DNA of 64,000 bases from GCA-003244245 sp963823755 (GCA_963823755.1 CAWGMP010000017.1:186001-250000); one strand, 5' to 3'. Positions 26,145 to 35,785 are shown, counted from the stretch's first letter. Notes: generated from the letters alone by a model not told the origin. Made by a program: numbers and translations.

Positions 26145-26690
26145 TCAGGCGGCGTGGGTGGCGCGGAGCTGGTCTTGCAGGGATCGGACAGCCGCCGGGC
26201 GGTGGGTGGGTGGCAGGGCGGCGAGGTCGGCTTCCAGCCGGCGTAGCACCAGCGCGCAACCGCGGGAGCGCACGGTGGGCAGCCGACGCAGTGCGGTGAG
26301 CCCGGCGGGTACCGCCCGGTCCAGGTCGCCGGCCGCGACGTGCGCCCGGGACAGCCACGCGGCGTGATACACGGCGCTGCGCGGTGTGCTGGCGGGATCG
26401 GTGGCGGTGCGGCCGAGCACCGCCTCCGCACCGTCGAGCAAGCGGTGGCTTTGTGGGAGGTGGCGCTGGCCAGGGTGAGCGCGCTCTGGGCAAGTTCACC
26501 TTCCGAGGCGTCCGGCCCGAACCAGGTCAGGTAGGACGGTCGGGTGCCCAGCGCACCCGGGGTATCAAGCAGGGCGCGGGCCTCATCCGCAGCCACGTGG
26601 AAACCGCGCGTATTCCCGGCCGCCGCGTGGGCCAGCGTGAACCGGCTGACGGCCAGCGCGCGTACCGCGGCGGGGGTGGTCCGGGCCGCC
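26145..26690 (-). repeat. Direct repeat copy 1 (about 545 bp), left side of island
   Basis: It matches 38023-38567 along its whole length at high identity by eye and in the same orientation, and encodes the C-terminal part of the regulator. Similarity stops abruptly at CCGGGCCGCC (26690), where the second copy changes into queE sequence. Confidence 0.85.
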
Positions 26691-27614
26691 TCGTGCGCGG
26701 CATTGGCCAGCTCGACGGCATCCCGGGCGGCCCGACCCAAGTCGATGCCATCGGCTAGCCGGCCCCGGTGCACCGCGGTCCCGCTCATATTGACCAACAG
26801 GTACACGCCCACCGAGCGGTCCCCAGCGGTGTGCGCAGCGTGCAACCCGCTGGTGAAATACCGCTGGGACTGGCCGTGCTCGCCCGTGTCGTGGGCGAGC
26901 ACGGCCACCTGGGACAGCTGTGCCCATTCGGCGAGCAGCCGGTCGGCGACCGCTGCGTTGGTGAATCTGGCCTGCCGAAGCAGCTTGACGACAGACATCA
27001 GGTGATGGTGAACCAGGCGCAGGTTGTCCTCGTACCCGCCCTCAGCGTTGCCGAGGGTGCGAAGCCCGGCGGTGGTAGCGGCGATGGTGTCCACCATGGT
27101 GGAGGTGACGGGTCATGGTGCGCCCGGCGTCAACCAGCGCAGCGAAAGAACCACCCCGGGTGGCCAGCTGGTCGACATAAACCCAGGCCGGTGCAGTAAG
27201 CGTGGCCCCGCTGACCGCGAGGAAAAAACGGCGGTCCATCCCGATAGTGCCTCCGGTGTGGCCGAGCCAGTCGTCCAGAACCTGCACGGTACCTGCCGGG
27301 GTCCAGGGACGGTTCATCCCGGCGTCGGCGGGCACCCACAGCTCGGCCGGCGTGGCCCGGGCGGACCACAGCTCATCAAGGGACACCTCCCGGCCCAGGG
27401 TGTCGGAGATCAGGTGGGCCACCACCGTGGGCAACGGACCGCGGGGCAGCCGATCGTGATGCAGCCAGTCCGACACGGTGCTACGAGCAACAGAGCCGGG
27501 CCCGAGCACGCCATTCACCGCCTCGGCTAACAGGCTGGGTGACCAGGCAAGCTCCCCCAGCAGCGCCCCAATACCGCATTGCCCTGCTGGTCGGCCCCCA
27601 TGCCACCCCTCCAT
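26145..27614 (-). pseudogene. Decayed XRE/TPR regulator (repeat copy 1 at its 3' end)
   Basis: An N-terminal HTH-like part from the ATG at 27614 (LLAEAVNGVLGPGSVARSTVSDWLHHDRLPRG) leads to MDRRFFLAVSGATLTAPAW. Near 27100 the frame changes to a TPR-like part (VDTIAATTAGLRTLGN onward). Near 26440 it changes again before LLDGAEAVLGRTATDP, the expected tail ending in LRATHAA. At least two frameshifts break the product. The last 546 bases (26145-26690) recur at 38023-38567. The regulator family is common and strain-variable in Pseudonocardiaceae. Confidence 0.75.
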
Positions 27615-27879
27615 TGACCGCACGAACACCAGCGTACGCTGAGGGTAACCAGCCACTGGGCCGTTCGGGGACCGTTTCCCCGCCGACTTCCCGGCCGCAA
27701 CAGACAAAGTCGACACAGCGGCCGTGATCTCAGGCTCCGGCCAGCACCCACCGGCCCATGCCATCGCCCGACCCGCCCTTGCGGCGGCCCAAAGCAGCCC
27801 GCTCCACGCCGCAAACTGATCTCCTTCAGGCCATCCCCCAGCCGGTTCCGGCACTGCCACCCATGACCTGGAGAAGCAG

Positions 27880-28632
27880 ATGACCCATATCCACGATCAC
27901 GACACCGCCCCTCTCAGCGGCCGACCGGACCAGGTGGGTCCCCAATTGAGCGGGCACCCACCGCAGTGCTCGCCGCAGCACTGCTTCCTCGACGAGGACG
28001 GTGTGCAGGTCCACGAGCAGGAGCCCGTGCGCTGGGAAGAGTGCGAGGTACGGTTCGAAAGCCGGTTGCTCTTCCCCGACGGTGAACACCCACCCACCAC
28101 ATACCTGCAGTTGCGCATCGACAACCTGCGGCTGACATGGCGCTTCGTCGACGTGTTCCTGCCGATCACCGCCGCAGGGCGACTGCGTGACCAGCTGACC
28201 GCGCACCTGAATGCTGCACACAACTGCCCGAACGCCCGGGCGCAGACCATCCACAGCGATCTCACTCCGCGCGGTGACGTGTCACCCGCCACGGGGCACG
28301 GATGCCTCCGAGAGTGCGGCGATGAGGCCGTCCGGGGAAACACCAAGCGAATGGCGACGGCGAACCGGACCCGCAGGCATGGCTTATCTACGTCGATGAC
28401 TGCGGCCACCGGCGTGTTCGGCCCGGACCCGGCCAGGCAGTCCACCCGCGCGCGAACGTGTCGGCCACTCCCCGCGACCGCTCGACCCACTGTCCCGCAG
28501 ACAGCCCACCGACTCGCCAGGTCGTCACCGCCGAAACTGGACGAAGCCCTGACTACCTCGATGACGGCCGCCCAATGGCCGATCTCGACGCCGCACGACC
28601 ATGCCAGGCAGGTGGCGTATAAGGTTCACTAA
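27880..28632 (+). CDS. Hypothetical protein, first ~115 codons credible
   Basis: ATG at 27880 follows GGAGA with good spacing. The first 115 residues look like a folded protein: EEPVRWEECEVRFESRLLF-like text and YLQLRIDNLRLTWRFVDVFLPI with amphipathic strands, ending near LNAAHN. After about position 28220 the frame becomes arginine/threonine/proline-rich and unlike a protein, so the natural end is probably lost by a frameshift or the gene has drifted. A small protein of this kind next to XRE regulators is plausible. No function can be assigned. Confidence 0.45.
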   Translation: MTHIHDHDTAPLSGRPDQVGPQLSGHPPQCSPQHCFLDEDGVQVHEQEPVRWEECEVRFESRLLFPDGEHPPTTYLQLRIDNLRLTWRFVDVFLPITAAGRLRDQLTAHLNAAHNCPNARAQTIHSDLTPRGDVSPATGHGCLRECGDEAVRGNTKRMATANRTRRHGLSTSMTAATGVFGPDPARQSTRARTCRPLPATARPTVPQTAHRLARSSPPKLDEALTTSMTAAQWPISTPHDHARQVAYKVH

Positions 28633-29015
28633 CGATCTTTGGTCATTAGCATCACTACGCTCTGCTCGGTGACTTCGAACGTCGTTGGCTGAATATAGCT
28701 GCCGATTTTCTGCCATACGGCGAATGCCGCGCCGCCGTCAGCGCACACCATGAGATCGAGAACTGCGGTTTGATATTCTGGCCAAGTCGAAAGCACAAGG
28801 TGAGATTGGGCCAAGAGCAGGGCGATGGAAAGGCCGTGCGGCACGAAGGCATGGACGGCCTCACCAACGACCGATAGGCCGCTTGCTCCTGCTGCTTGTC
28901 GAACGAGGGCTGTCAGCAGCTCGTTGCTGGTGAGGTCTCCACGGCAGCCACGGGCCACTACCGAGAGGCGATGAATAGTAACCTGCTCCTGGTCCGTCTT
29001 CATCCGAAGCGTCAC
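28629..29015 (-). CDS. SpeD-like S-adenosylmethionine decarboxylase homologue, atypical active site
   Basis: The 128-aa protein aligns without gaps to class 1B SpeD around its core: FVPHGLS (57-63), QSHLVLSTWPEY (70-81) and DLMVCADG (87-94). By alignment to Thermotoga SpeD, Ser63 (processing), Ser71 (pyruvoyl precursor) and Cys91 (catalysis) are present. The Glu just before the cleavage serine is Gln70, and the processing histidine is Ser76. It may therefore fail to self-process, or have a new role. The GTG at 29015 lacks a strong ribosome site. It is the last gene of the minus-strand island series, which also holds a BpsA-like aminopropyltransferase that would need its product. Confidence 0.7.
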   Translation of the reverse strand: MTLRMKTDQEQVTIHRLSVVARGCRGDLTSNELLTALVRQAAGASGLSVVGEAVHAFVPHGLSIALLLAQSHLVLSTWPEYQTAVLDLMVCADGGAAFAVWQKIGSYIQPTTFEVTEQSVVMLMTKDR

Positions 29016-29114
29016 CTGCTATAGTAGTGAAGGTTGTTGAGGCACCCCAGGTGCCGATGAGGAAGAGCCGGGCAGGGATGAGACAGCGCAACCCCGATGA
29101 TTGACCTGTCTGGA

Positions 29115-29657
29115 CTAAAGGGAGACATGCCGACTCCCGCGCACTAGACCGACGCACCCTGCGCGTCGTACGCCAGCGGCTTGGCCAAGTTCTTCACGGG
29201 TCAAGTCGCTGGCCACGAGCGGCCCCATGTAGCCATTTCGCTCGATGACCGCCTCGATTATCTTCTCGTAATTATCGCCAAGCCCAGCCGCTAGCACGAG
29301 CAGCTCAAGCCTTCGACGCTGCATGGCCCGTTCAACTGCGGCAGCTCCGGTTGCCAGCTGATGTGCTCGACGGTTCTCAACTAGCAAGTCGATGAGCCGT
29401 GCCCGCGTCAGGTAATCCAAACGGAAATGCCGCCGGAGTTCAACGATCTCCAGAGCCGGATAAGATTCCAGCATGAGGCAGACCTGCTCGACGAGCGCAC
29501 TGTCCACCTCAACCAGAATCGCAGGGCGGGTGCGCATCTCGCCAACAACACTTACCGGGACCTTGAGATTGGCAACAAGCGCCCGCACACTACTAGCAGG
29601 AAGGCGCGGCTGCAGAGAAGCCACCTCAAGCAAGGAAACGGCAGGTATCCCACTCAT
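29115..29657 (-). CDS. Unknown island protein, 180 aa
   Basis: ATG at 29657 overlaps the stop of the kinase gene (ATGA), so it is translated with it. The sequence is mostly helical, with ILVEVDSALVEQVCLMLESYP and LTRARLIDLLVENRRAHQLATG, then RRRLELLVLAAGLGDNYEKII, and ends LVRGSRHVSL. There is no signal peptide, membrane segment or catalytic motif that I recognise. It probably serves the same cassette as its neighbours. Confidence 0.7.
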   Translation of the reverse strand: MSGIPAVSLLEVASLQPRLPASSVRALVANLKVPVSVVGEMRTRPAILVEVDSALVEQVCLMLESYPALEIVELRRHFRLDYLTRARLIDLLVENRRAHQLATGAAAVERAMQRRRLELLVLAAGLGDNYEKIIEAVIERNGYMGPLVASDLTREELGQAAGVRRAGCVGLVRGSRHVSL

Positions 29658-30220
29658 CCCAACACCGCCGTTACCCAATCGGCAAGTTGCTGTGCGGCTT
29701 GCTCCCGGTTATCGTTGGTGACCGTAGTTATCGGGATGTCTATCAACCTTCCGATAAGGGCCGCTTCTCGGCGATTGATCCGCTGCTGTTCGGCGACTTC
29801 CACAAGGGACCCTATGTAACGGTTACGTTGCTGGTCAGTTCGTCGCCGTTCCAGCACATCACCGGGCGAAGCCTCAACGATAACCAAGCCAACGGCGTTG
29901 TAGCGGCGGATATCCTCGTGCGGGAAGGTGCGTATTCCGACCTGATCGACGATGCTCAGGTGATTTTCGAGTAGCACACAGGTCTCGCGTCCGTCTCCGG
30001 GCCAAAACAACTCACTTAGCAGCTTGTCGACCTTGCGATAGACTTGAACACGATCGCCCCAAACAATAAACTGCAGGTCGTCTTTGTGGCGGATGCTTGG
30101 TTCTACACGCATCATCAGGTCTGCATAGTCCCAGTCCTCCAGGCCGAGCGCTTGGGCCGCAAGGCGGGCAATGGTGCTCTTCCCCACCCCTTGCACACCC
30201 GTTACTAACACCGTGCGCAC
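29654..30220 (-). CDS. Archaeal-type adenylate kinase-like P-loop kinase
   Basis: The 188-aa protein has Walker A GVQGVGKST (8-16) and an architecture resembling archaeal AdkA rather than bacterial Adk. It reads DYADLMMRVEPSIRHKDDLQ after the P-loop, a central VLLENHLSI, then NAVGLVIVEASPGDVLERRRTDQQRNR, and a tail with NREQAAQQLADWV. A bacterial adk is present at 61947-62498, so this is a second kinase, perhaps with a nucleotide or nucleoside substrate specific to the island. GTG at 30220 is the likely start. It is coupled to the downstream unknown gene by a 4-base overlap. Confidence 0.7.
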   Translation of the reverse strand: MRTVLVTGVQGVGKSTIARLAAQALGLEDWDYADLMMRVEPSIRHKDDLQFIVWGDRVQVYRKVDKLLSELFWPGDGRETCVLLENHLSIVDQVGIRTFPHEDIRRYNAVGLVIVEASPGDVLERRRTDQQRNRYIGSLVEVAEQQRINRREAALIGRLIDIPITTVTNDNREQAAQQLADWVTAVLG

Positions 30221-30273
30221 GCCGAGGAATTCCCTTCGTGGGTGAGGAATTAGGGAGAGGCGACCTCTGCCTG

Positions 30274-31953
30274 TTAGCGCAAAAATATACCGTCACCGTA
30301 GGAGAAGAACAAGTAATCCCCGTTGCCTACCGCCTCCTGGTAAGCACCGAAGAGCAGTTCCGTGGAGCCTGCGAACGCGGCAGTGAGCGCCATGATCGGT
30401 GTTTGCGGGTAGGCAAAATTTGTGATCATGTGGTTGACCACGCCGAAGTTGAACGGCGGCGCGATGAAGAGCTTGGTCTCGCGCCGGAGTTCTTCAGCCA
30501 AACCGCTACTAAGGATCTCACTGGCAAAGGTTTCCAGCGTGCGGACGCTCGACGTTCCGACTGCCACGACGGGCCGCCCCTCGGCCTTGGCCGCCCTCAC
30601 TGTCGCGAGGGTCTGCGTCGACATTTCGCAAAACTCGGCATCCATGTCATGCTCATCCACATACTCAGTAGCGAGGCTCTTCCATGTACCGTAGCCGATG
30701 TGCAGGGTGACCTGGGCAACGTCGTGGCCGGCGCGCCGTAGCTCGACTAGCAGGTCGTCGTGGAGATGCAGGCCGGCTGTCGCACACGCAACCGAGCCTG
30801 GGCTAGAAGCGTAGACGTTCTGGTAGTCGATGACGTCGGCCTCGTCCGGCTCGCGCTGAGCATTGACGTAGATGGGGATAGGTACCTCGCCATAACGCTC
30901 CATGAACGCTTGCAACGTTGTAACCGAGGGACTGTCTGGCACGAGCCGTCCTTGCCTGAGATCACGTCCGTCTTCTGGACTACCTTCCACGATGAAGCGA
31001 CCGCCGTTCACCATTATCGAGCTACCCACGGCAGGCTTCCATGGGCACAAGCACGTGACATTGCTCAGGTCCTTCTGGAAGGGCGAAACGATGTGCAGGT
31101 AGGTGCCGTCATCCAGCGTCCGCCGCAACGCGGCCTTGACCACCCGAGAGTTGTTGACGACGAGCAGGCTTCGCGGAGGTAGCAGGCGCGGCAGCTCGGC
31201 GAAACGACGGTGCTCCAGCGCACCGCTAGCCCGGTCGACCACGAGCAACAGATCTTGCCCTTTCGGCCGCGGGCGAGAAGCGATGCGGTCGGCCGGAAAC
31301 TCGAAGTTGAGGTGTGCGCTCCGCAGGCGGCCATTACCGACCTGGCTCGCATCGGCCAACCGACGCTTGCGTCCCAGCCACTCCCCAAACTGCGTGAACA
31401 CCGACTGCTTGGCCCATCCATCGAAGACGTGGACCCGTTCGTCATCCCGGAGCGCCGACAGAGGCTCAGTGCAGCCCGTTGGTATGAACACATCCCAGAG
31501 CGCCGACCATGAACCCGGCTGCGGATCCGCGGTGGGCTTCTCGGCGATCGTGCCTCCGTCACCCTCATCGATGAAGGTCCGTGGCACCCCGTGAGCATCG
31601 ATGTAGACGAGTACACCCTGGAAGTGGCACCTACGAGTGGCGGTCTGGTCGGCCAGCCGCGCAATACCCTCGGCCCCGAGCGCCTTGATCACGAACTTCA
31701 CTGACGGGCCAGGAAAGCCATTCAACTCATCGATATAGAAGCCGCTGTCCTCGATGATCACCGGCCGCCTTAGTACCCGGAACGCCTGCTGCGCTTTGTG
31801 GAGGGCGACCTCTTGAACCGAGCTTGACTGAATCTCGTCCAGGTCGAGCATCACGTGCTCCAGCTCGACACCGAGCGATGCCAGGTGCTCGCGAGCCGTG
31901 GCGAATTTCCCAGCGTTGCCCGTGACGAAGGTGATGCGGGTGGTTGTGCTCAT
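30274..31953 (-). CDS. Ham1 (inosine triphosphatase) - QueA fusion protein
   Basis: The 559-aa protein has two complete domains. Residues 1-197 are a Ham1/Maf-type nucleotide pyrophosphatase: FVTGNAGKFATAREHL, IIEDSGFYIDELNGFPGPSVKF, and a C-terminal WDVFIPTG. Residues 214-559 are QueA, the SAM:tRNA ribosyltransferase-isomerase: FEFPADRIASRP, LLVVNNSRV, GSVACATAGLH, VTLHIGYGTW, AVGTSSVRTLE and MALTAAFAG. QueA normally adds the epoxyqueuosine ring from SAM to preQ1 in tRNA; actinobacteria generally lack queuosine. Its ATG overlaps the end of the BpsA-like gene (ATGA). The fusion suggests a joint pathway acting on a modified purine nucleotide. Confidence 0.85.
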   Translation of the reverse strand: MSTTTRITFVTGNAGKFATAREHLASLGVELEHVMLDLDEIQSSSVQEVALHKAQQAFRVLRRPVIIEDSGFYIDELNGFPGPSVKFVIKALGAEGIARLADQTATRRCHFQGVLVYIDAHGVPRTFIDEGDGGTIAEKPTADPQPGSWSALWDVFIPTGCTEPLSALRDDERVHVFDGWAKQSVFTQFGEWLGRKRRLADASQVGNGRLRSAHLNFEFPADRIASRPRPKGQDLLLVVDRASGALEHRRFAELPRLLPPRSLLVVNNSRVVKAALRRTLDDGTYLHIVSPFQKDLSNVTCLCPWKPAVGSSIMVNGGRFIVEGSPEDGRDLRQGRLVPDSPSVTTLQAFMERYGEVPIPIYVNAQREPDEADVIDYQNVYASSPGSVACATAGLHLHDDLLVELRRAGHDVAQVTLHIGYGTWKSLATEYVDEHDMDAEFCEMSTQTLATVRAAKAEGRPVVAVGTSSVRTLETFASEILSSGLAEELRRETKLFIAPPFNFGVVNHMITNFAYPQTPIMALTAAFAGSTELLFGAYQEAVGNGDYLFFSYGDGIFLR

Positions 31954-32888
31954 GGTTCACACTCCGTTTCTATACGATGAGACAACAACGGCGCTCGTTC
32001 GGGGACTGTGCGGGTGGTGTAGAAGCGAGTGACACTGTCCGGTTCTGCTGCACATCGCGCCGGCCCACCGGGAAGACGACGCGCGACAACGAGCGAGGAC
32101 ACCACGTCGCTCGTTTCGTAAGTGAATGCGCCGGGCACAACGCGGTCGATGAGAAAACCTCCTGCCACCATCCTGGATTGAACGGAATGGAACAGCTCGT
32201 CGGTCCAGGCCTCCGCCAGGACGGCGGGAACGGCAATGTGCAATTCACCGGTATACGCCGCGAGGGTCATGGCCACCTCGATGAACTGCGCCATGCCATC
32301 TTCGGCGTATGGCGGATCGGTGACCACTAAGTCGAACATCTCGCCATAACGCGCGACGATTCCCTCGACGTCATCTTTTGCGGACAGGTCGGCTCGTTCG
32401 ACACTAACCCGATCGCTAAGTCCGAGCCGGTTCGCCTCGTCTTGAAGTCGCGCGATGATTCGCTCGTCAATATCCAGAAGTAGTAGTTGCTCCGGCGGCG
32501 CAAGACGTAGCAGGGCAACAGAAGCCAGATCGTCATCGCCAACAAAAGCCACCCGCGTCTGTGCCATTGGTCGAGACGTACACATTGCAAGCAACCGCCG
32601 TGACAGAGAAGGCGGATCAACGTGACATTGATCAATAGCAGTGTTAGCCACTGGCCGAAGGGTACGTACTTCTTCTGCAACGGCGAGGATCATGCCCGTT
32701 GGCTGTGGTAGACCGCAGCACGGGCACGGTGGTTCACCTTGTAAGGGTGGAGTCAGGGTAACAAGCTCGGGGAACAGCGCCGTCATCCCAGAGCGGATCT
32801 GACAAACTCGTTGAGCAATCTCGCGGGGTAAAGCAGCACACTGCTTCAAGCGATGCCTTGCAACGATTGAAAGTGGTGTCACAAGCAT
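31950..32888 (-). CDS. BpsA-like branched-polyamine aminopropyltransferase
   Basis: The 312-aa protein matches the C-terminal Rossmann domain of N4-bis(aminopropyl)spermidine synthase (PF01861). Motifs are DQCHVDPPSLSRRL, VAFVGDDDLASVALL (GDDD at 117-120), LLDIDERII (138-145), and VVTDPPYAEDG (189-198). An N-terminal CPCCGLP segment (55-61) may bind zinc. The archaeal and thermophile enzymes transfer aminopropyl groups from decarboxylated SAM. The 5' end overlaps the nuclease-primase gene by 10 bp and the 3' end overlaps Ham1-QueA by four bp. The acceptor here is unknown and need not be a polyamine. Confidence 0.75.
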   Translation of the reverse strand: MLVTPLSIVARHRLKQCAALPREIAQRVCQIRSGMTALFPELVTLTPPLQGEPPCPCCGLPQPTGMILAVAEEVRTLRPVANTAIDQCHVDPPSLSRRLLAMCTSRPMAQTRVAFVGDDDLASVALLRLAPPEQLLLLDIDERIIARLQDEANRLGLSDRVSVERADLSAKDDVEGIVARYGEMFDLVVTDPPYAEDGMAQFIEVAMTLAAYTGELHIAVPAVLAEAWTDELFHSVQSRMVAGGFLIDRVVPGAFTYETSDVVSSLVVARRLPGGPARCAAEPDSVTRFYTTRTVPERAPLLSHRIETECEP

Positions 32889-33827
32889 TGCGCCACCTCA
32901 CAAGCCGCTTTTATTATTGAGGTAACGGGTTGCATACTGCCCGCGTGAAGTGATCCTGGCAAGGAAACGGTACTCTTCAGTGAGGTCGTGACGTTCTCGT
33001 CGAGACGTATCGCGCGATCTCTAGATAGCTTCACGACACGCTCCCGCACGTCGTCGTAATCCTCATAATAAACGTGGATGCCGCGCCCACCGCTTGTCAG
33101 CACATCGACTGGTGTTTTGCTGAGCCGTTGCACGAGAGAACGATATTCAATATCGGCATACCGCATGCAAAACGGACACACTGCTTCGCTTGTCGATATC
33201 TGGCAAGCGTGCCGCGCCTGGTGTAGGCGGTCGCCGTCGATGTCGATCGGCACAAAACCACCAATTGGGGTAACCCTACTTCTGCGGGCAATGAGGTCCC
33301 GCGGAGTCGTAAATCGTTGCGGCGTCCAAAGAATGCGCGCCGGAGGCGCGGGAAGGCAAGTCAAAAGTCGTAGCACAGTGTCAGCAGAATAGATCCGCGT
33401 TCGTTGCTGACCGACGACAAACTGGCCTCGGTTCGCAGGTCGACTAAGCATGAAACGCACATGGTGGCGACCACTCGTCAAGGTGGCATGAGTCCACGCG
33501 GGCACTTTCTGGGGCCAATTGGAGCAGTACCAGTCCCGAATAACGTCAAGATCAGGATGGAAGAGAATGAATTCTACGGACGGAGCCCTACTGCCGGCGA
33601 GCCGTCTGCTCACCTTGGGTGAGATGGCGGGAGCAATGAGAATGATGTGCGGGAAGCCGATTCGGCGGTATTTGGCGACAATCTCGTCGGTGTCACTGTC
33701 GCCGAGCGAATGAGCCTTGACCTCGACTGGCACTGCTCGTCGCGTTCGGAATACAAGCGCATCCAATTCATTCCTCGTCGCAAGGCTGCCGATGAGGCCC
33801 CAGCGAACGTTGACACAAATCGGGCCA

Positions 33828-33837
33828 GGAAAAAGGT
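33828..33837. repeat. Left target-site duplication of the IS
   Basis: GGAAAAAGGT, identical to 35786-35795 on the other side of the element. Confidence 0.9.
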
Positions 33838-35785
33838 CAGGGTTGCGTCAAAGTCACGTGATCATGGTTGGGTGGTGCGGAGACACGCCGGGACTGGCGT
33901 TTTCGCGTCCGGGCTGGTAGTTGTAGTGGGTGGCTGTGGCGGGTGTGGTGGTGCGGCCGATCTTTGTGGATGAGGTTGGTCGTTTCAACGCTGTCTTGAG
34001 GGAGCATCACTGGCTTGGGCATCGGTTGACCGGTCAGGTCTTGCGTTATGTCGCGGTGCTCGACGGTGAGTGGGTCGCGGTGGCTGGGTTCGGGTCCGCG
34101 GTGTTGTCGTGTCGGGCCCGGGATGAGTTTGTGGGGTGGTCGCGGGAGCAGCAGTACGCGCGGTTGAGGCATGTCGCGAACAATCAGCGGTTTTGTGTGC
34201 TGCCCGCGGGCCGGCGACCCAACCTCGCCTCCGCGGTGCTCTCGCGGGTGCTGGCCCGCCTGAGTACCGACTACCTGTCCGCCTATGGGCACCGGGTGCT
34301 CGCGGTGGAGACGTTCACCGATCCCGCCCGGCACACCGGCGCCTGCTATGCGGCCGCGAACTTCACGCAGGTCGGGTCCACGCTCGGGTACTCCCGCTCC
34401 GCGGGTGCTTATCACCATCACGGAAACCCCAAGCGGGTGTGGATGTACCCCCTGCACCGGGACGCGAGCGGCATCTTGTCCGCCACGTTTCCTCACCCGC
34501 TGCTGATCGGTAAGGACGATCACGTGGCTGATGTGAACACTCTGGAGCTGGGCGGGGCGGGCGGGCTGCTCGACGCGCTGCGCGAACTGAGCGACCCGCG
34601 CAGCAAGCGAGGCATCCGCCACCAGATCGCGTCCACTCTGACGATGGTCGCTGCCGCGACGATCAGCGGGTGTCGTAGTTTCCGGTCGGTCGCGGACTAT
34701 GTCGCTGACCTGCCCCCCGATGCGCTGGCCCGGTTAGGCGCCCGGCGCCACCCGGTCACCGGAGGCCCGGTAGCGCCCAGCGAGGCCACGATCCGGCGCA
34801 CCGTCAAAGACGTCGATGCCGATGAGGCGGACACGATCGTCGGGACCTGGTTGCACGCGAAAGTGATGGCGGGGGTCGTGACCCCGAAAGCCTGGCGGGG
34901 CCTGGCACTGGATGGCAAGACACTCAAAGGTGCCTGGGAGGAACTCGACACCGGAGCGGGCAAGGTCCGCTTGTTCTCCGCGCTCACCCACGCTGAAGGC
35001 GTCGTGGTCGCCCCAGCGGAAAATCCCCGACAACACCGGGGAACAAGCCCAGATGATCCCCCTGCTCGACCAGGTCGCAGGTGCCCAACCCAACGGTCAG
35101 GCGCCGGGTGACCTGTCGGGGATCGTGGTCACCGCCGACGCGCTGCACGTCCACCGGAGCAACGTGGAGCAGATCCTGGCCCGAAACGGGGAGTACGTCC
35201 TCACCGTGAAACGCAACCAACCGATCCTGCATAACAGCATCAAGGCCCTGTTCGCGGACCCGGACGGGTCTTTTCCCCCCTCACCACGTCACGTTTGACC
35301 GCGGCCACGGCCGCGACGAGATCCGGTCGATCACCACCACCGCACACGTCGCGGACCTGAACTTCCCCGGCGTCTACCAGGCCTGGGCGATCACCCGCGA
35401 GGTGCCCGACCTGCCCGGCAACCCACTACGCAAGCGCAACGAGACCGTGTACGGCATCACCAGCCTCACCACCTACCAAGCCAACCCCGCCGACGTCTTG
35501 GACTTCAACCGCGGACATTGGGGAATAGAGAACCGCGAGCACCATGTCCGCGACGTCACCTTCGACGAAGACCGATCCCAAGTCCGGACCGGCTCCTCCC
35601 CGCAAATCATGGCCGCCATGAGAAACATCGCGATCAGCCTCCTCCGCCTCGCCGGCTGGACCAACATCAAACAAGCCACCGAGAAAATGGGCCGCCGCCT
35701 AGACCAAGTCCTCAACCTCCTGGGCGTCTGACCAGCGAACAAGGAAGGAGGTGATCACCACGACACGACTTTGACGATGACCCTG
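33838..35785 (+). mobile_element. Insertion sequence, ISAs1-like transposase with DruA-type N-terminus
   Basis: The 1,948-bp element has imperfect terminal inverted repeats: CAGGGTTGCGTCAAAGTC on the left and, on the right end read inward, CAGGGTCATCGTCAAAGTC. It is flanked by a perfect 10-bp duplication GGAAAAAGGT. Its transposase frame reads rightward. The element sits inside the nuclease-primase gene of the island. Confidence 0.85.
33930..35731 (+). pseudogene. ISAs1-family transposase with N-terminal DUF4338 (DruA-like), two frameshifts
   Basis: The frame from GTG 33930 begins with a DUF4338/DruA-like domain (HHWLGHRLTGQVLRYV, PNLASAVLSRVLARL, FTDPARHTGACYAAANF). It continues with an ISAs1-type DDE part (RSKRGIRHQIASTLTMVAAA, LALDGKTLKGA). 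Two single-C excesses break it, near 35025 (expected VVVAQRKIPDN) and at the C6 run near 35275 (expected FPPHHVTFDR). After these the frame continues to LDQVLNLLGV. Removing one C at each place restores one continuous protein. Both defects are C-run length changes, so sequencing error is a real alternative to decay. Confidence 0.8.
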
